Counted from the stretch's first letter, positions 35,187 through 49,545 are shown. The stretch is DNA of 64,000 bases from Phoebastria nigripes (GCA_035582835.1 JAYKAV010003166.1:1054136-1118135); one strand, 5' to 3'. The notes: generated from the letters alone by a model not told the origin. Translations and numbers: made by a program.

Positions 35187-36722
35187 CTTAAGAGGAAGAG
35201 GGAAAAAAAGTTTCAATTAAGTAGTAGTTTTGGGTAGGATGGCAGAATCATTTCTAGGAAGGAACTGTTCATTTCCAAAACCAATTCAATAATGACAGGA
35301 TTGAAAATAACATCACGTACTGCAAATTTATAAGTTAACAGAGAATGTACCATCACATACAGAAGCAGCAGCGTACACGAGTACATCCCGCAACATGAAG
35401 GGTACTTCGGTGGGCTTGAGACTATGCTACTGAGCTCANGCTTTTTTCTTTCCTTCTCCTTATTTCTATACTCACAAGATAACAGTATCAATACATACCT
35501 CACCATACCATTTATTATTGAGATACGAATTTTAGAAGAAGCAACCAAGATGAAAGCAGATATGCACAACCTACAATGCCATGATACTAATGCGTAATTG
35601 TTTTTCAAAATATTGGTCTTGCAAAGAAAAACTAAGCATGCAAGTCATTACCATTAAGTTTCTGTATGACTTGTTTTAAAATTATGTGCCATGAAAGTAA
35701 GCAACAACAGCTAGATCTTTTAATATTTCAGAAATAGGATACTTAAAGGCAGTTTTGTAATCAGCAAGAAAGATGTCATTATGCAGCAATCTCATGATTA
35801 GTAGTTTTATCATTTACATATTTAACAGTGTATAAAAATAAATCAGGCACAAAGAAACAAAATATTTTAATCCTGTTTCACTCCATTTCATACGTGGCTA
35901 ATTATTTATTAATTTCACTTCACATTTTTTTCTGGGATTCGTTTGGGGTTTTTTCCTGGTTTTTTAACTAAACTTTTGTATCAATGTTAGGAACTTTTAC
36001 ATGCATGTCCACCAATGCTGATTTGATATATAAAGATCTGAACTTTAACAGCTATTAAATAACAAAAACCAGCCCAAACTATTAGTGTCGCACACATCAG
36101 GCAAGGGAGCAGTGGTATCACAAAATGAACAGTTCCACAGAACTTCTCGGTAAGGCAGAGAACGATGGCTGGATAATGGCTTTCAGCGAGGAGTCCACTC
36201 TACAACATTTACTGAAGAGGGAATTAAGAAATTACTTAAATTTCATCTGCATAAAAGAAAGGTATCTCGTATCAAAGGCCTCTTAATATACCAGGCAGAA
36301 GCTGTAAGACTCAGGGGCTGGAAGATAAAAGAAGTTGGGAAAACTGAAATTAAAACTAAAGCAGGGGGCAGGGAGTGGAGAAGTTAATCTAGGTAATTAT
36401 TAGTCAAGAGATTATAAAGAAAAATGGTAAATTATTAATTCTTCTGAAACATTTACATTAATACAGAGAAGATTATGCTTTAGCTCAACTATATGACAAT
36501 GCAGCTAAGCATAAGCATACTAGCCAGAAGCACTGCTGATGACGGCGCCTTCGAACTTGAAGTGAGCTACCAATTTAAAATATTTTAAAAAAGAAAACAC
36601 ACATATTTTCGTCATCAGCTCCTTAACTAACTGGAAACAAGTGTAAGTTATCTGATAATACATGGAAATTATAGCGATACAAATAAGAAAATGGATTTTC
36701 ATTATTTTCAAATCAAACTTAC
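35187..36722 (-). other. DOCK1: DOCK1 intron 4
   Basis: A 1,536 bp AT-rich intron with an isolated N at 35440. No repeat family or other gene was recognised. Confidence 0.88.
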
Positions 36723-36778
36723 CCTTTGCCTTCAACTATTGCTTCCTTAAGATGTATATAGGAGGCAGGAAATATGCC
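36723..36778 (-). CDS. DOCK1: DOCK1 exon 4: C-terminal end of SH3 domain
   Basis: A 56 bp exon encoding GIFPASYIHLKEAIVEGK, about residues 58-75. The G-x-FP-x-xY pattern is the closing motif of an SH3 domain. The acceptor is CAAAG before GGC, and the donor is AAAGG followed by GTAAGT (phase 2). The Gly codon is completed by the first base of exon 5. Confidence 0.95.
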
Positions 36779-38808
36779 CTTTGAGAGCGAGGGAGAGGAA
36801 AAAAATGTTTTAAATAACCAGTTGCACATAACTTACTGTATCTATTACCTAAAAATATGCCAGGACACATCCTCTTAAGCATCAGAGTAGTTGTTTTGTG
36901 GTGTTTTGGGTTTTTTAATGTACACTTAAATTTCGTATTGCATGTCCTTTCAAGAAGGTGTTATTGTAACCTTAGCAAACACAGACTCCGTGTTTTTAAA
37001 CCTATCTTCGCAATATTGAAGAAAACAGCAGAGACACCCTGCCATAAGTGGCCCTGCAAAGGGCTGTTTCCTCCCCCTCCCCCAGTTCAATGTACAGTTT
37101 GCCACGATTCTCCAGGTCCCTGAATGATTACGTACAGATGCAAATTAAGACAGATCTCCTTTTGAAAGTGTGAAAGACAAATGATTTTACATAGATCTAC
37201 TCCAAAACGACATTTTGCCCGTGATCCAGGTCCACTGCGTGCTTCTCCTCACGTCTAACCAAGCTTTCTTACCCTGCTCTAAGATGTTGCTTCTGTTCTT
37301 AAATGTTTTCTCCAGTGTTTCCAGGCTTCCCGTTAAAATAAACACTGCATGAGAATGGGCAATATACCAGGCTGCCTTGCTGTGAAATAAACGGGCACGT
37401 GCACGCGCAGAATGCACGCACCCTGCATTGCAACCGATAGTACACAGACTGTATATAATGTAGCATCTTCTACTGCCAACCCATTGTTAGGGCTACAAGC
37501 CAAAAACCTCTTCAACAGACAGCACTGCAAAAGGCCAGTATTGCTTTTCTGAAAAAATGTTCTAAATTAATCTCGAGATTCCAGCAATACAGTAATAGTT
37601 TCAAAATAGTGTAAGCTCATATTAAAAAAATAATTCAAGTCAAGCTGAGAAAATTAGTTCCTCCACCTCACCCTTTGAGGTAGTAGTTCAGTTTTCTTAT
37701 CATCCGGGAATGCAAAAAAAGAAATTCTTAGAAAGCTACAGAAACTGGGGTGAGGGGTGGGGGGTGTGTCTTTTAGTCCCGGTAAAAGAAAAAAGCACTA
37801 CATGTAGCGGCAGTCAGACAAATGCAGCAACACATGGAATTAATTTAAGCCAAGAAGAATGTGTAATTGCTTCTTAGGCTGTACAAGGCATGTTCGTGAA
37901 ATATGGTTCGTAAGAAATTTAGTGTATTTCCAAAAAAAGAAAATATCAAAATAGAATAGAAAAACCATAGAACAGGCCTGGCTAGGAAATGGGTGGGACA
38001 AACCACACCACCCAGTTCTGTACTTTTAGACATGCAGACGCAACTCAAAATGCACCTCTGTAGGCAAACATTACATTTTAAGTGTTTTACTTTAAGTGAA
38101 AAAAGAAGTAAAACCAGAAGTCATTTAATTCTGGTTAATTACTAGTATAAAGTAAAATGCTAAAAAAAAAAAGCACAACGTTATAAGCTGTATTTGTGCT
38201 GTTTCCTTTCTTTTTATTTCAGAAAGGCTGCTATAAACAGCAGCCCTTTATGCACACTGAAAGCCTAACGACTAGGCAAAATTACACTGCAGAAGATCAC
38301 TCCCCCTCTCGCAGAGAACAACTGAAAAATCACAATGTAGATCTCCGTATCGCCTTCCAAGATGCAATTGCATTTTACGAGTAATACGTTATTTATCAGA
38401 CAGTGAAGCAAAGTGTCAGCCTCTAAACGGATCAACTAGAACATAAAGTTCTGAACTTTTTACTGAGGCAAAGGCTCCAGTACACCAATTATTGCAGAAA
38501 ACAAGCTGATGCACATCAATCCATATCTATAGTGACTGTACATACATATACCCTTAAATTGCAAAAATTAAATTGCAACTCAGCTTTTAGGCCTTGTTAA
38601 AATAAGTTTCAGTTACCTTGAAAAATTCACATTTACTACAGGTTGAGACTACACACCAGCAGTTATTAGAGAGCAGTGGACACATGGTGAATTGCTCCCA
38701 TGCAGTAACATAATACGTGCCCGAGATCTCTGTTATAACAACACACCCAATGCCGTAATACATCTCTGTCCAAGAGAAAAATGAGCACTCCACTCTGGCA
38801 ACGCTTAC
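36779..38808 (-). other. DOCK1: DOCK1 intron 3
   Basis: A 2,030 bp AT-rich intron. It has a G-rich patch near 37747-37760 with only three long G runs. Nothing else was recognised. Confidence 0.88.
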
Positions 38809-38849
38809 CTTCTTGGATTTTTTTCGTAGTGTATAACCTCTGTACCAAC
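38809..38849 (-). CDS. DOCK1: DOCK1 exon 3: SH3 domain, conserved Trp segment
   Basis: A 41 bp very small exon encoding WYRGYTLRKKSKK, about residues 45-57, plus two bases finishing the preceding Gly codon. The GWYRGY sequence is the conserved tryptophan segment of SH3 domains, which lines the ligand groove. The acceptor is CCTAG and the donor is AAG followed by GTAAGC, so the exon runs from phase 1 to phase 0. Skipping it would break the frame. Confidence 0.95.
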
Positions 38850-41800
38850 CTAGGAGGGAAAAAAGGAAAAAGCATTAAAAAGTTCATTAATGTCACCTAG
38901 CAGCTGTTTCTTCTCAGCTCAACAGCACCTTAACATGGTTTCCGATCACGCCTCACCCCTGCCAACATGCACATGCACACCCCACCTGAATTTAAATTCC
39001 CTACAGGATTAATATCCGGGCTAAAACAAGTCTTTTTGGAAGCTATAAAAATCAGAGCGATGATGGTCAAACTGATGGAGAAGACTACATGACAGAGATG
39101 GCATTTTACATTATACATTTAATTGTCATTCATTTCATTTCAGTTAGTAATTTACCAACATAAACAAAGCCAACGTAAGAGCATTAACTTTACAAAGATG
39201 TACTGTTTGACTAGATTGATTTTAAAACCTATTTAAGTTCCACAAATGCAAGTTTCCAAATGTAGATCAGCTGTTTCTCATCTCAGCAGAAAACAAGAAT
39301 ACTTTGGGATTTACGATTCACACATCAAAATATAAAAGCAAGGAGCCCCACAGCCCTAATTCAGCATGAGGCAGCAAACACCCACCCCGCAGCAGCCCCG
39401 ATGCCGCACAATTATTCAGCCTGTACCATACTCCCAGGCAGGTGGCCATGCCTGGAAAAATGGGAGGTAATGTCTCATTTACTGTGCCCCCAATTCACAA
39501 CACATCTGCAAGCAATCACCATTACAGCTTTTAGTGTTCCTCCAGCCATTCCACTTCAGTGCAACTGGATAACCAAAGCAAAAACAAAACCCTACAAACT
39601 ACAGTCGTTTTGCCTCACGGAAGATACCGTGCCAGAGAAAGCAGATGAGATCTGTGCATGCTCCCCCAGTTCAGTGCTAGCTTGTTTGTACGCTTGCACT
39701 GGGGCTATTTTGTATTTCAGCTTGTCTGTGCTGTGGCTCGCTCGCTCCTTCCTCCTCAGCACCCCAGGGAACCCCGCGGGTGACCAGAGCTGCCCTCCGC
39801 AGCTTTTGGAAGACTGAGTCTGGGTGCAATACCACCCCCTCTAGCCCTGCAAATGGGGTTTTTGCACAGCAAAGCATCCCTCTCCAGAGATCAACGTGGG
39901 TGAGGATGAGGGGATCACAAAGCAGACACGGAAAAAAACCTACAGTCCCACTCCTGTTAACAACTAGGGCAAGAAGAAAGTTCAAGGAAGACAACACATG
40001 CTGATAAATTAGTTATCTAGACTCTGGGACTAGAAATACAAATTAAAGGCTCAAGCACACAGGATTTTTCAGTCTGCTCTCCACTAGCAAAGGGTAAAAT
40101 CATTCATCATCTTCACACTGCATCAGAAGCCTATCCTCTGTGATCACTTGGGGATAGTTAGTGCTCTCTTCTTTAATCTGGTGCCTACAACCCCCACAGA
40201 GGCTGCAATGGCCTCACAGCTCGCGTTTCCATTGCTTTCAGCAAATATCAGCAAAAACTGTTGCTGAAACAACCATGCACAGTTTCTGGCTCAGATGCAA
40301 AGAGGGCAAAGCATTTCTGCTAGCACTTACTCCACTGGCTGAAATCTGTGCACAGACATGCAGAGATTTCAATCCTATTAAAGAACTAAATTCCCTTAGT
40401 TCTGAAGTTCTGGAGTCTAAACTGATAAGCACCATAACTCTGATCAAATGCACTGTACAAACTAAAGAACATACAACCACACTATCTCTGCCACCTCGCT
40501 TCTTCCATCCCATCTTCTGTGCTGTCTTACTCAGGACATCGCACTGCACCNGCAGATTAAAAACCCACGTAGCAAAGACAGCTCCTCACCGCTACACCTC
40601 TGCTTTCTGAAGCTCTGCAGCAAGCAGTAACAGCTGCAAGAGACTGCAGGTAAGAAAGCAGCCAAAATCTGCCTTGGAGAACTGGTTACACTCCCGCTCA
40701 TCCCAGAGCTCCTAATGTGGCCAGGCAAGTCCAACCAGGCTCTTCACTGGCAGCCACCACCTCAACGTTCTTCTTGCTGGGTATCAAACCTGTGGCTATG
40801 CAATGGGGAGCTCAAAGAGAGCTAAACTCTCAACTGATTCAACTGGAGTCTTGCCACGAACATGCACGTATAAGGCCAATGTAATTTAAATACATGAAGT
40901 CATCTCCAAAACATAAGAGAGTCGTACGCAAAACCTAAAGACTCTTCAGTTTCTTCGTTCTCCACCTGCAAGATGAAGGTAGTTCTTCTCCACAAGCAGG
41001 CACTACAAAAGTGACGAAGTCTCTGACAAACATGAATTAAAGTAATTAAGATAACAAAATTGTGATTTTTCTTCAACGCATAATAAATAAGGTTTGTTGT
41101 CAGACACTGGAAAAGGGAAAAACAAGTGTAGTATAGCCGCTGGTTTAGGTGAGCGAGATCTAGTCCTCCACACTAAAAAAAAGCAAGGGGTAGAGGGTTG
41201 CGTGAGCGCGTGTGCTTGTCAATGGCATTAAGAAGGTATTCTAACGCACCTATCAACCTATGTTGTGGCCCTGCCTAACTTCAGCTTTTGATTTTGTAAC
41301 CTCAGCAATTTTGGAGAGCGTGGAAAAAAAAGAATGAAAAACCCAAAGCCTGAGAGCAGAGAGGGCAAATACCTGATGTCAAACACTTCCCTGGAGCACA
41401 CAGTTCCAGATCCTTCTTGCTCTATTCATGGCCAATTCGGTTTCAGACCAAATGCCAGTGAGAGGAAAACAGGCTGATGCCATAAATATTTTTCTAAAGT
41501 GACCTGGGCTTTTAAGTGGCTTACTGATGTGTTACAGGGTTTCTAGCCTCTCCCTTAACAAATACTACGGGATATAATGGCCAGAAATATGCATTCACGT
41601 AAATGCCCAACTAAGAAAAGAGACCAGTGAAATATTTGTGTGTCTGTTAAAGCTGAAAAAGACACTCAAAGGGAAAAATTTGCTGTTGTTTCTCTTGAAT
41701 GATGCACCTATTTACTACACAGTTACCAGATAAGGTATTTGCCGCATTTAAAAAAAAGAAAAAAGCTGCAACCAACAACTAAACATTCCCACAGTATCAG

Positions 41801-42726
41801 GAATAACTTATCTGAAAATATTTATTTGGGAACACAAAATCCCTTCCCACAGCAGCACTAGAAATGAACTACTGTTCAAACATGCAAGCTTGGTTTTGAG
41901 GCTTATTTACTGTTGTATTTAATAGCTATTCACCTTAATAAGCCACATTTATTGATCGTACGTTCCGTTTGCCCATTCCACCAAATAATGTAAAGAAACA
42001 GAATTAAGAAAATAAAGATCAGGCAAGTACTAATTCAAAATGTGGCAAATATTTGTTTTGGGATATCTGCTATGAAATACAATCCTTGCAAGATGAAGGA
42101 TATTTATGAAGTCCAACGGCTTTGCTGTTTGGCTTTTCCTGTAAGGCTCACATTAGAAGGAGCGAGAGGAAGTCTTCTAACTAAAAAATAAAATCGTCTG
42201 CAATCCTACCTGAAAGAAAAAATATTAATTTGACTTTTAAGATCAATTATTCTAGAAAGTAGCTTTCAAACATTGAGATTTAACAGCGAAATGTTCACAC
42301 TCCTTTCCAATCTCATAACTCCTATAAAAATATAGGCTGTTTGCAACAAGCCTCCAACTTTACAGGATCTGCACATTGAATTATTTGTACAAACTTTTTC
42401 CTGCATTTCAGAGGAAAAAAAGTTTTCTTTGATTAAAATTTAAAAGATTAAGATGTTTTAGCAATAAAATCAAATTCCAAAATAAGTTCTACATATAGGT
42501 AAAAAAATAAATAATAAACACNCAAGCAAAGTCCACCTTAGCAATCCATTCCAGTACATGGTAGCAACATGATATCTTACAGAAACCTGACTGTCCTTAA
42601 AACAGGCCTTCTAGACTACGCATATGAGACCCAGCCCTCCCAACTTCTCAGCCTCTCTCGTCTGCAGAGAGAAGACCAACTGAGCAAAGATTTACCATAA
42701 GCTTTTCTTGACAACAAAGCAGATTT

Positions 42727-42745
42727 GGGGGCGGGGGGGGGGGGG
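42727..42745 (+). repeat. G-rich tract (G5 C G13)
   Basis: Five G, one C and thirteen G in intron 2. Homopolymer G of this length is often misread, so the exact count is uncertain. Confidence 0.9.
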
Positions 42746-42891
42746 AGGAACCAACTACAATCTACCACTTCAAAGCCTGTGGACACATGTAAGTCTTCAA
42801 AATTACTCCTAACTTAAGAATTATTGCAGAAAACTATTTCAAAATAGTGACAATTCTACAGTAGGATGCCAAGAGAATGCATAATACAGCA

Positions 42892-42941
42892 AATATCAAT
42901 GATATCAATATCATATCAATGATACCGATATCAGATATCAA
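42892..42941 (+). repeat. Imperfect ATATCAATG repeats
   Basis: About five irregular copies of an ATATCA(ATG) unit, several containing the palindrome GATATC, in intron 2. Confidence 0.8.
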
Positions 42942-43975
42942 GCCAATTTTTTCCCACAGTCTTAAATACAGCGAAAAGGAGTAGACCTTTGAGAAGCAGA
43001 ATCACAGATCCTCAGCAAAAAGGCATTACTGACTCTTCAAACGACTCTTCTGTCCCATGCTCATATTGTTAGAGGGCTTTTCTTCAGATTGGCCCATCCC
43101 ACCGCAGCCTAACACAACCCTGACACAGACAGGACCGATGGCAGGGAAGTTCCCAGACGCACACCGGGACGTTAGCACGGATGGTACAAAACCTCCTGGG
43201 GCACAGTCTACACAAATTTTGTATAGAGGAACTTGGAGATCAAAAAGCTCAAATAATTACCTAATAATGGCAGCTCTGTGAACAAGAGAGATAAGAATTA
43301 TGGCATCTAATTTCCCATCACAGCAGGTACGTAATGAGTAATCATTGTATAAAATGTTTGGAAGAACATTAACTTATTTGCATTTCTTTTAACATGAACT
43401 CATCCCATGTGCCTGAAGCCTAACAACCATGAGGGTGTGAAGGTCTTTCTACTATTCAAGTCTAGGGGAAAAGTGAGTCATCTCCACTGTCCCACTTAGC
43501 TGGCAGCAGTCATCATTTGATATGGTTTCACATACCCTAATCAGGATTCAGAGTTTCTCCCACATTCATTAAATAAATCTATTTATATATAAAAGTACAA
43601 AGCTGCACAATATTTAAGTCATTCAATTTGCATTTAAAATTTTTGTATTATTAGATTTTTATTAAAGCATATAACATGAGATAACAGAAAGATTACTTTG
43701 CTTAGAGTCAAACTTGGCATTGCAGCAGCAAGCTGAACTCTATACGAAAATGCCAGCCTAGGAACAATGAGAAAATTAATTTGCACAGTGATGAGCAGAG
43801 CTTGTTAATTTTGTTGAAATAGCATTGTTTGTTAAAAAAATCCTATTAAGCCAATATCTAAAACAAATTTATCACACAGATGTACCAAAAGATCAGTGTC
43901 TAGAGAAACAAACAAATTAAATCAATATATTACAGTAAATCACATTTCCACAAGACAACAAGTGTTACAATATTT

Positions 43976-44000
43976 NNNNNNNNNNNNNNNNNNNNNNNNN
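43976..44000. other. Assembly gap (25 N)
   Basis: A run of 25 N bases inside DOCK1 intron 2. It is the only multi-base gap in the window, and its true length is unknown. Any frame read across it is meaningless. Confidence 0.97.
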
Positions 44001-44647
44001 CAACACAGTTTAGTTATATGTTACTTATATCCTTCCAAACTGCAGCATGCCATAAAATTTCAAGTCAAGGATATAATGAAAGAGCTGTATTTTGCTTGGC
44101 TCAGTACTAGATCAAGCAAGACCTGAAAAGTGTTATGACAATTTTCACATTCTGTTGATAATCAAACTCAGCATTCGAATTCCCTTTTACATGGATCAAC
44201 GAGGAAAGATTTTGGTACGTGTAATGTTTCTACAGCTTCATATCAAAACAAGCAAAGCATCTGAAAAGCCTGAAATCAGTCCACGGCACTTTAACACATG
44301 TACCCATATTATAAGAGAGACATTAAATAATTTAGGACCCAGGTGACTTTCAAATTCAGATTAAACTTCTTTTAGCAGCAGGCTCTTTTGCATTACTCAA
44401 GGGTATCCAAAAAGCATCTATCATTTCTCTAACGTAGGGTAGATGCTACAATGGATCCATACAAATAAAGCTGTGCAAACATCCATCTTCCATAGAAAAG
44501 NAAATGGTTATTCACCAGGTATCGACCACACGCATCTCCATTCACATCTAGCATTAGTTAATTCTGTGTTCATTAGAAATAATGTGTTTTGTCCTTTAGC
44601 AAGAAAGTAATTCATTCATCACCTGATAACACGAGAAGATAAAGTCA

Positions 44648-44812
<165 letters not shown>

Positions 44813-47140
44813 CTATTAGCACATGCAAGACAACATAACTTCCAGGATTTTTGTTTCTCTACATGATTGTTTTTATTATTCATTGTTGCCATTCTCAACC
44901 TTTTAGAAAGGATTTTGTAAAAAAAATTCGTAAAAATTTGGCCAAGTCCTTTAATCCATTAATATTTCCCCTTGTAACCAATCTCAAAAAGCCACAAGTC
45001 CACTTTCTAAAGATAGTCCCTCACTCCNTTTATAATGCTTTGCTTCTTCATAACAACACATACAATTAATTTTTTTGTTGTACTTGCCTGTCTTTCAGCA
45101 CTTGGTGTCAATTTTATGCAGCTCTGTAATGAACTGCACTGTCTTCCACTGTCAGCTCAACATGCAGAAAACCTACAAAGTGTCTTCAGAAAACTCAAAT
45201 TACCACCGCTAATACTAAAGAATGATTTCTCAGTCATTTCATTAATTTACTTCCTGCATACTATATTTAAAAACAACATGATTTCAGAATTCCCGAGTGC
45301 CAGAGATAACTGCATCAACCCACTGTATTCACAGGAGAGACTAGTCCTATCCCCCATTTTATAGTATTATAATCATACTTTACTCATTAGCAAGCCCTGA
45401 CAGCATCCACAACCTGCACCACCACAACCAAATTTACCAAACGCATTTGTTTTCACAAATATTTCTGAGTGGCTCCAGTCACAAGCAGGGTGAGGAACGG
45501 CAACAAAGTGAAAACAGATTCCTTTTCCAGTGCTGAATTCAGAAAAATCCTGGAGTCCTACCATCGAGGACCATAAGCAGCAAGAGGCACAACGTGAGAG
45601 AGATGTGAAGGACCCTCACGTTACACACAGCTGGTGTCACTACTGGAGACCTAAAGCAGGGCAGAAAGGATTCCAGACTGAGGGAAACACTCAGATTTGT
45701 TTAGATGCACCTAAATAGCAAACCTCGCTGATGCGTATATTCCAAAAGTGACTTCATTGTAGGTCATGAGTTCCAGCTCAACCCTTGGAGGAGAGTCTGC
45801 TCATCACTGCCCCCAGACCAGCGGTCAGCCTCCACCCATGCCCACTCACATTAATCTTCCTTGAAGGAGCACTGCATGAACACCTCCAGCCAATGATGGA
45901 GTCAACTGCAAAAAATGAATGCTGGAAGCAACCACTGGAAGCGGCTCCTGCCTCACGGCCACCGACCCGCAGGCTGCCCACGCTCAGCCAAACTTTACTC
46001 CTGCCCAGGGAGTAACTCTGGAGAGAACAAAAATTGGTTTGCTCTGAAAAAACAGTAGCCAGGTATATACTACCAGAGATGATTCAAATGGGAAAGATGC
46101 ATTACCCCACTCCCCAATGAAATGGCATCATAACCAATAAAAAGAAACTATGGGGATGGCTTGGTTTTTAAAGAACTGGCTGATAAGAAAGCAGAATTTT
46201 TGAGAAGATAATAAACCNCAACAAGAAAAAAGTAATTCAAAAGACCACTCCTCCCTCCCCTTCCCAAAAGACAATCTGGAAACTCTGAGCACTCAGATTA
46301 GCAATGCCCAGAAGAACACAGGAAATTTATCTGACAAATACACTGCAAACTAAGTTTGGTTAGAAAAAAATACTAATAATCTGAAAAACAAAACAGTTAT
46401 GACTCCTAAAGCTAGATTTTTACATTTCTCATGGAGCAAACTCTCTGTAAGAAACAAAATCTTCCAATACCAAGTAGGTCCTCATGACCAAAGGCAGCGA
46501 CTCCAGTATTTCACAAGACTGAAGTTAATGAACTATACTCAAGNTGGANCTGTGAAAGTTTCTGCACAGTTCTGCAGCTGCCCTCCAAAGAGGTTACCAA
46601 GTTTAAAGGCATTTTATACACTATTGTTAACAACTAATGAAATGGCAAAAGTAGTCTTCCTCCTGCACCGCGAGGAGCTACGTAGTTCTCATCTTCACAT
46701 TTCCNATACATAAAGCGCTGTGCTTCTCTGAGCACAGACCTCCTCTTTACAGTGATAGCCTCCAGAATGCAGTGTCAAAGGATAGCTTTTTAAAAATATC
46801 TGAGAATCAAAATTTCTTACTATTTGTCATAACTCTTCAGGGAGTGAAAACATTTTTGGAATACGATAGCTACCTCAAAACTTTCTACCGCTCCTCGGAT
46901 AACCACTTGCTTTTCTTTCTACATTAGTTTCCAGGGACACGGTTGGTGTGCAGCATCGGTCAGAAGTGCTCCAGTGGGACTCTGGTATTATTATTGGAAC
47001 AGAAAGAACTGGATAAGTTACGCATAGCTGAGACCAGCCCTCCCCTTCTCGCAGGAAATCTTCACAGATGTTCAGACCAAAAGAGTTCACAGGACATTAA
47101 CGACACGTGCTGTGCTCATTACAGGTCACAAAGTATTTCC

Positions 47141-47160
47141 AAAAAAAAAAAAAAAAAAAA
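47141..47160 (+). repeat. A20 homopolymer
   Basis: Twenty A followed by an interrupted A-rich stretch, in intron 1. Confidence 0.95.
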
Positions 47161-48719
47161 CACCAAAAAAAACCAACCCTCAAACTTAAAACCTACAGCA
47201 AAAGGCCAAAAGCCGCAGTTACAAAGGCAATGAGACATCGGACCCAGGAAGCACCCTCACTTACCTTCCCAATTTTCTCCTATTCCCAAGTGGCCCTAAG
47301 AAGCAGGCTAGAGCCTGTACTACACAGAAGATCAACAACATAAATTACATCTATAAGAATTGGTAACTGGAGAAAAATACTTTCTTGATCTCAAATCTGA
47401 TAATCGGTTTAGCCCCAAGTGCGCAAGCAGGAAACATCCAAGTGGGCACGTGAGAAGGTCTAATCCCACCACGAGGACGGGGCACGGTGCCCGGCGCTGC
47501 CTCCAACCGTGGGCACGACTTCATTTTCAACCTCCAGGAGTTACTATTTATTCTCCCCAGAATTCACTGAATTCCAGTTTACAAGGCTAAAAACAACGAA
47601 TACACGACAGACTGCCTTGGTCCTTTTCTCTGTGGTACCCCTCTTGCTTGACAGACAACAGGCTTTAGAGTTAAGTAAATAAATATATCTGAGTGCAAAA
47701 ATGAAAAAAGAAAAGGGAAAAGCAATTTGGAAGAGAAAACACAGTATAGCGTGTAAGATTATAGATAGAGGAGAGGACACTTCAGGGTAAAAAGAATAAA
47801 GGTCAAGCGCATCACAGAGACTTATATCAACAGTATTTAAATGAAGGCTTTAGAAAGCAATATAGTTTTATTGACATCAAAACAAGCCAAGCTAGTTATT
47901 CCTGGTTTAATGTTTTTGTTAACTTTTTCATTATTNAAGAGAGATAAACCCTCCCTCCTAGGTATCTGGCACAGAATATTTCAAAGCCATAATTGCTATT
48001 CTGCAGGAGAAGAGGGTTCTGTGAAAAATACATTAACAAAAATTAACATTTTTAACTGCTCTGAGCAGAGGGATGTTAATGATAGTGAATATACGGCACA
48101 CTGGACACTCTGCTCAACAACGCTNATCAGAAATGTTTTCAGTTAAGTTTTTGCACGTACCAGGGAAGACAAAGTTACGCAGCCAATACAAACTCCTCCA
48201 AACTTGTGTGGTTGGAGTTCAACACCTAACTCCATCCTTCGGGTCTTCATTTAGATCTCTTGAACACTCATAGCTGTCACTAGAGTCGAGAGGACCTGTG
48301 GGTGCTCAACACATCTAAAAATGAATCCAACTCGAGTCTTCCACCTTCAGGACCCCAATGAGCAATCTCGCTGCCTCGTACCAGACATCCCAGTCAGGAA
48401 AAATTNGCATTACGACAGATTAAAAACAGTCCTGTACTCAATTCACCCTTCAGCTAAGCATTTCTCAAACATTTAAACAGAGTAACACTAAGAATCAAAG
48501 GCAGCTATGAANAAAAGATATTAAAATTTATATCCAAGAGTGCTAACTGGTGTCTGTCATAACAAGGAGGGTCACGTAACAGGAGCTTCACTGTAATGAC
48601 CAATTCTTTCGACAGAAGATGGCAAACAGCCATAAGTGGTAATTACTGCCCACGACAGCTCCCACTGACCTGAACTGAGTGAGGAGCAGTGGCCGTGGAG
48701 GGAAGATTTATCTTTAAAA

Positions 48720-48753
48720 ATATATATGTGTGTGTGTGTGTGTATATATATAT
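48720..48753 (+). repeat. TA/TG compound microsatellite
   Basis: A few TA units, about nine TG units, then TA units again, in intron 1. It is probably polymorphic in length. Confidence 0.93.
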
Positions 48754-49131
48754 GTCTACAAACAAAACAAAACAAACAAAAAAATCACATTTTTGGCTTG
48801 CAGCTGCATTGACAGATCATGAAGCAAACAACTAAAATAACTATAAAGTGCATTCCACCCCTGTGATTACAAAACAAGGCTTGAACTACACTGCATACTC
48901 CTCTGTAAGCTAGCAGATAACTCCCTCTCAGGGCAATTTTTTACGTAGAGTGACATCAAAAGATGTTATGACAGATAAAATGTTTGATTGGAGCAAACAA
49001 CAAGGCTTTAATTAAAGGAGAAGAGAAAATTTGGAGGAATAAAGCATGAAACTGGTATGCTTATATTTTGTCTGATCAACTGTATTCTGAGTCACCATTT
49101 AAAATATTTAAAAGCCTTAAGTATAACTTCC

Positions 49132-49197
49132 TTTTTTTTTTTTTTTTTTTTTTAACGAAAAAAGTTTTTTTTTTTTTTTATCTTTTCTTTTTTTTTT
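49132..49197 (+). repeat. Compound poly-T region
   Basis: T22, an AACGAAAAAAG spacer, T15, then a T-rich stretch ending in T10. It is low complexity in intron 1, with no mobile element recognised beside it. Confidence 0.93.
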
Positions 49198-49517
49198 ATA
49201 TGCAAATTTTTCAGGTTTTATGTACTGTATTTTATAGATCTAACTGAAATAAGTTCTGCTTTATTTGGAAAATCCAGTTCTCAGTGTGACAGGTTTTTAT
49301 CTTAGAGGGCTCTAAGCTAAATGAAGCATTAGGAATATTTACACCANCTAACGTCAGGCCTCCCCATTGTGCTTGAATTGCGAATCAAGGCTCACTGTTT
49401 TGGCAAAGTTGTTACACAGCCTCGTAAGTTAGAAAAACCTTTGCCATACAATTCACAAGCAAGATAAGCAGCACGGTTACTTAAGCATCAAAAGATTTAC
49501 GACTAAGACCTAGCCAG

Positions 49518-49545
49518 TTAGTGTTAACCTCATGGTTAACACTAA
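49518..49545. repeat. Perfect inverted repeat, 12 bp arms, 4 nt loop
   Basis: The left arm TTAGTGTTAACC and right arm GGTTAACACTAA are exact reverse complements around a TCAT loop. Each arm carries a GTTAAC palindrome. Confidence 0.95.

Noticed and set aside
37747..37765. G-rich patch considered as a G-quadruplex
   Set aside because: Only three long G runs are present, so the usual four-run pattern is not met.
40611..40648. Plus-strand exon-like segment ending in CAG followed by GTAAGA
   Set aside because: The acceptor context is poor, there is no neighbouring plus-strand exon and no recognisable peptide. Single good donors are expected by chance in 64 kb.
39401..40734. Several open frames of 66-149 codons on both strands in intron 2
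   Set aside because: The peptides match no family I know, some cross an N, and similar frames occur on the opposite strand. The stretch is simply less AT-rich, so random frames are longer.
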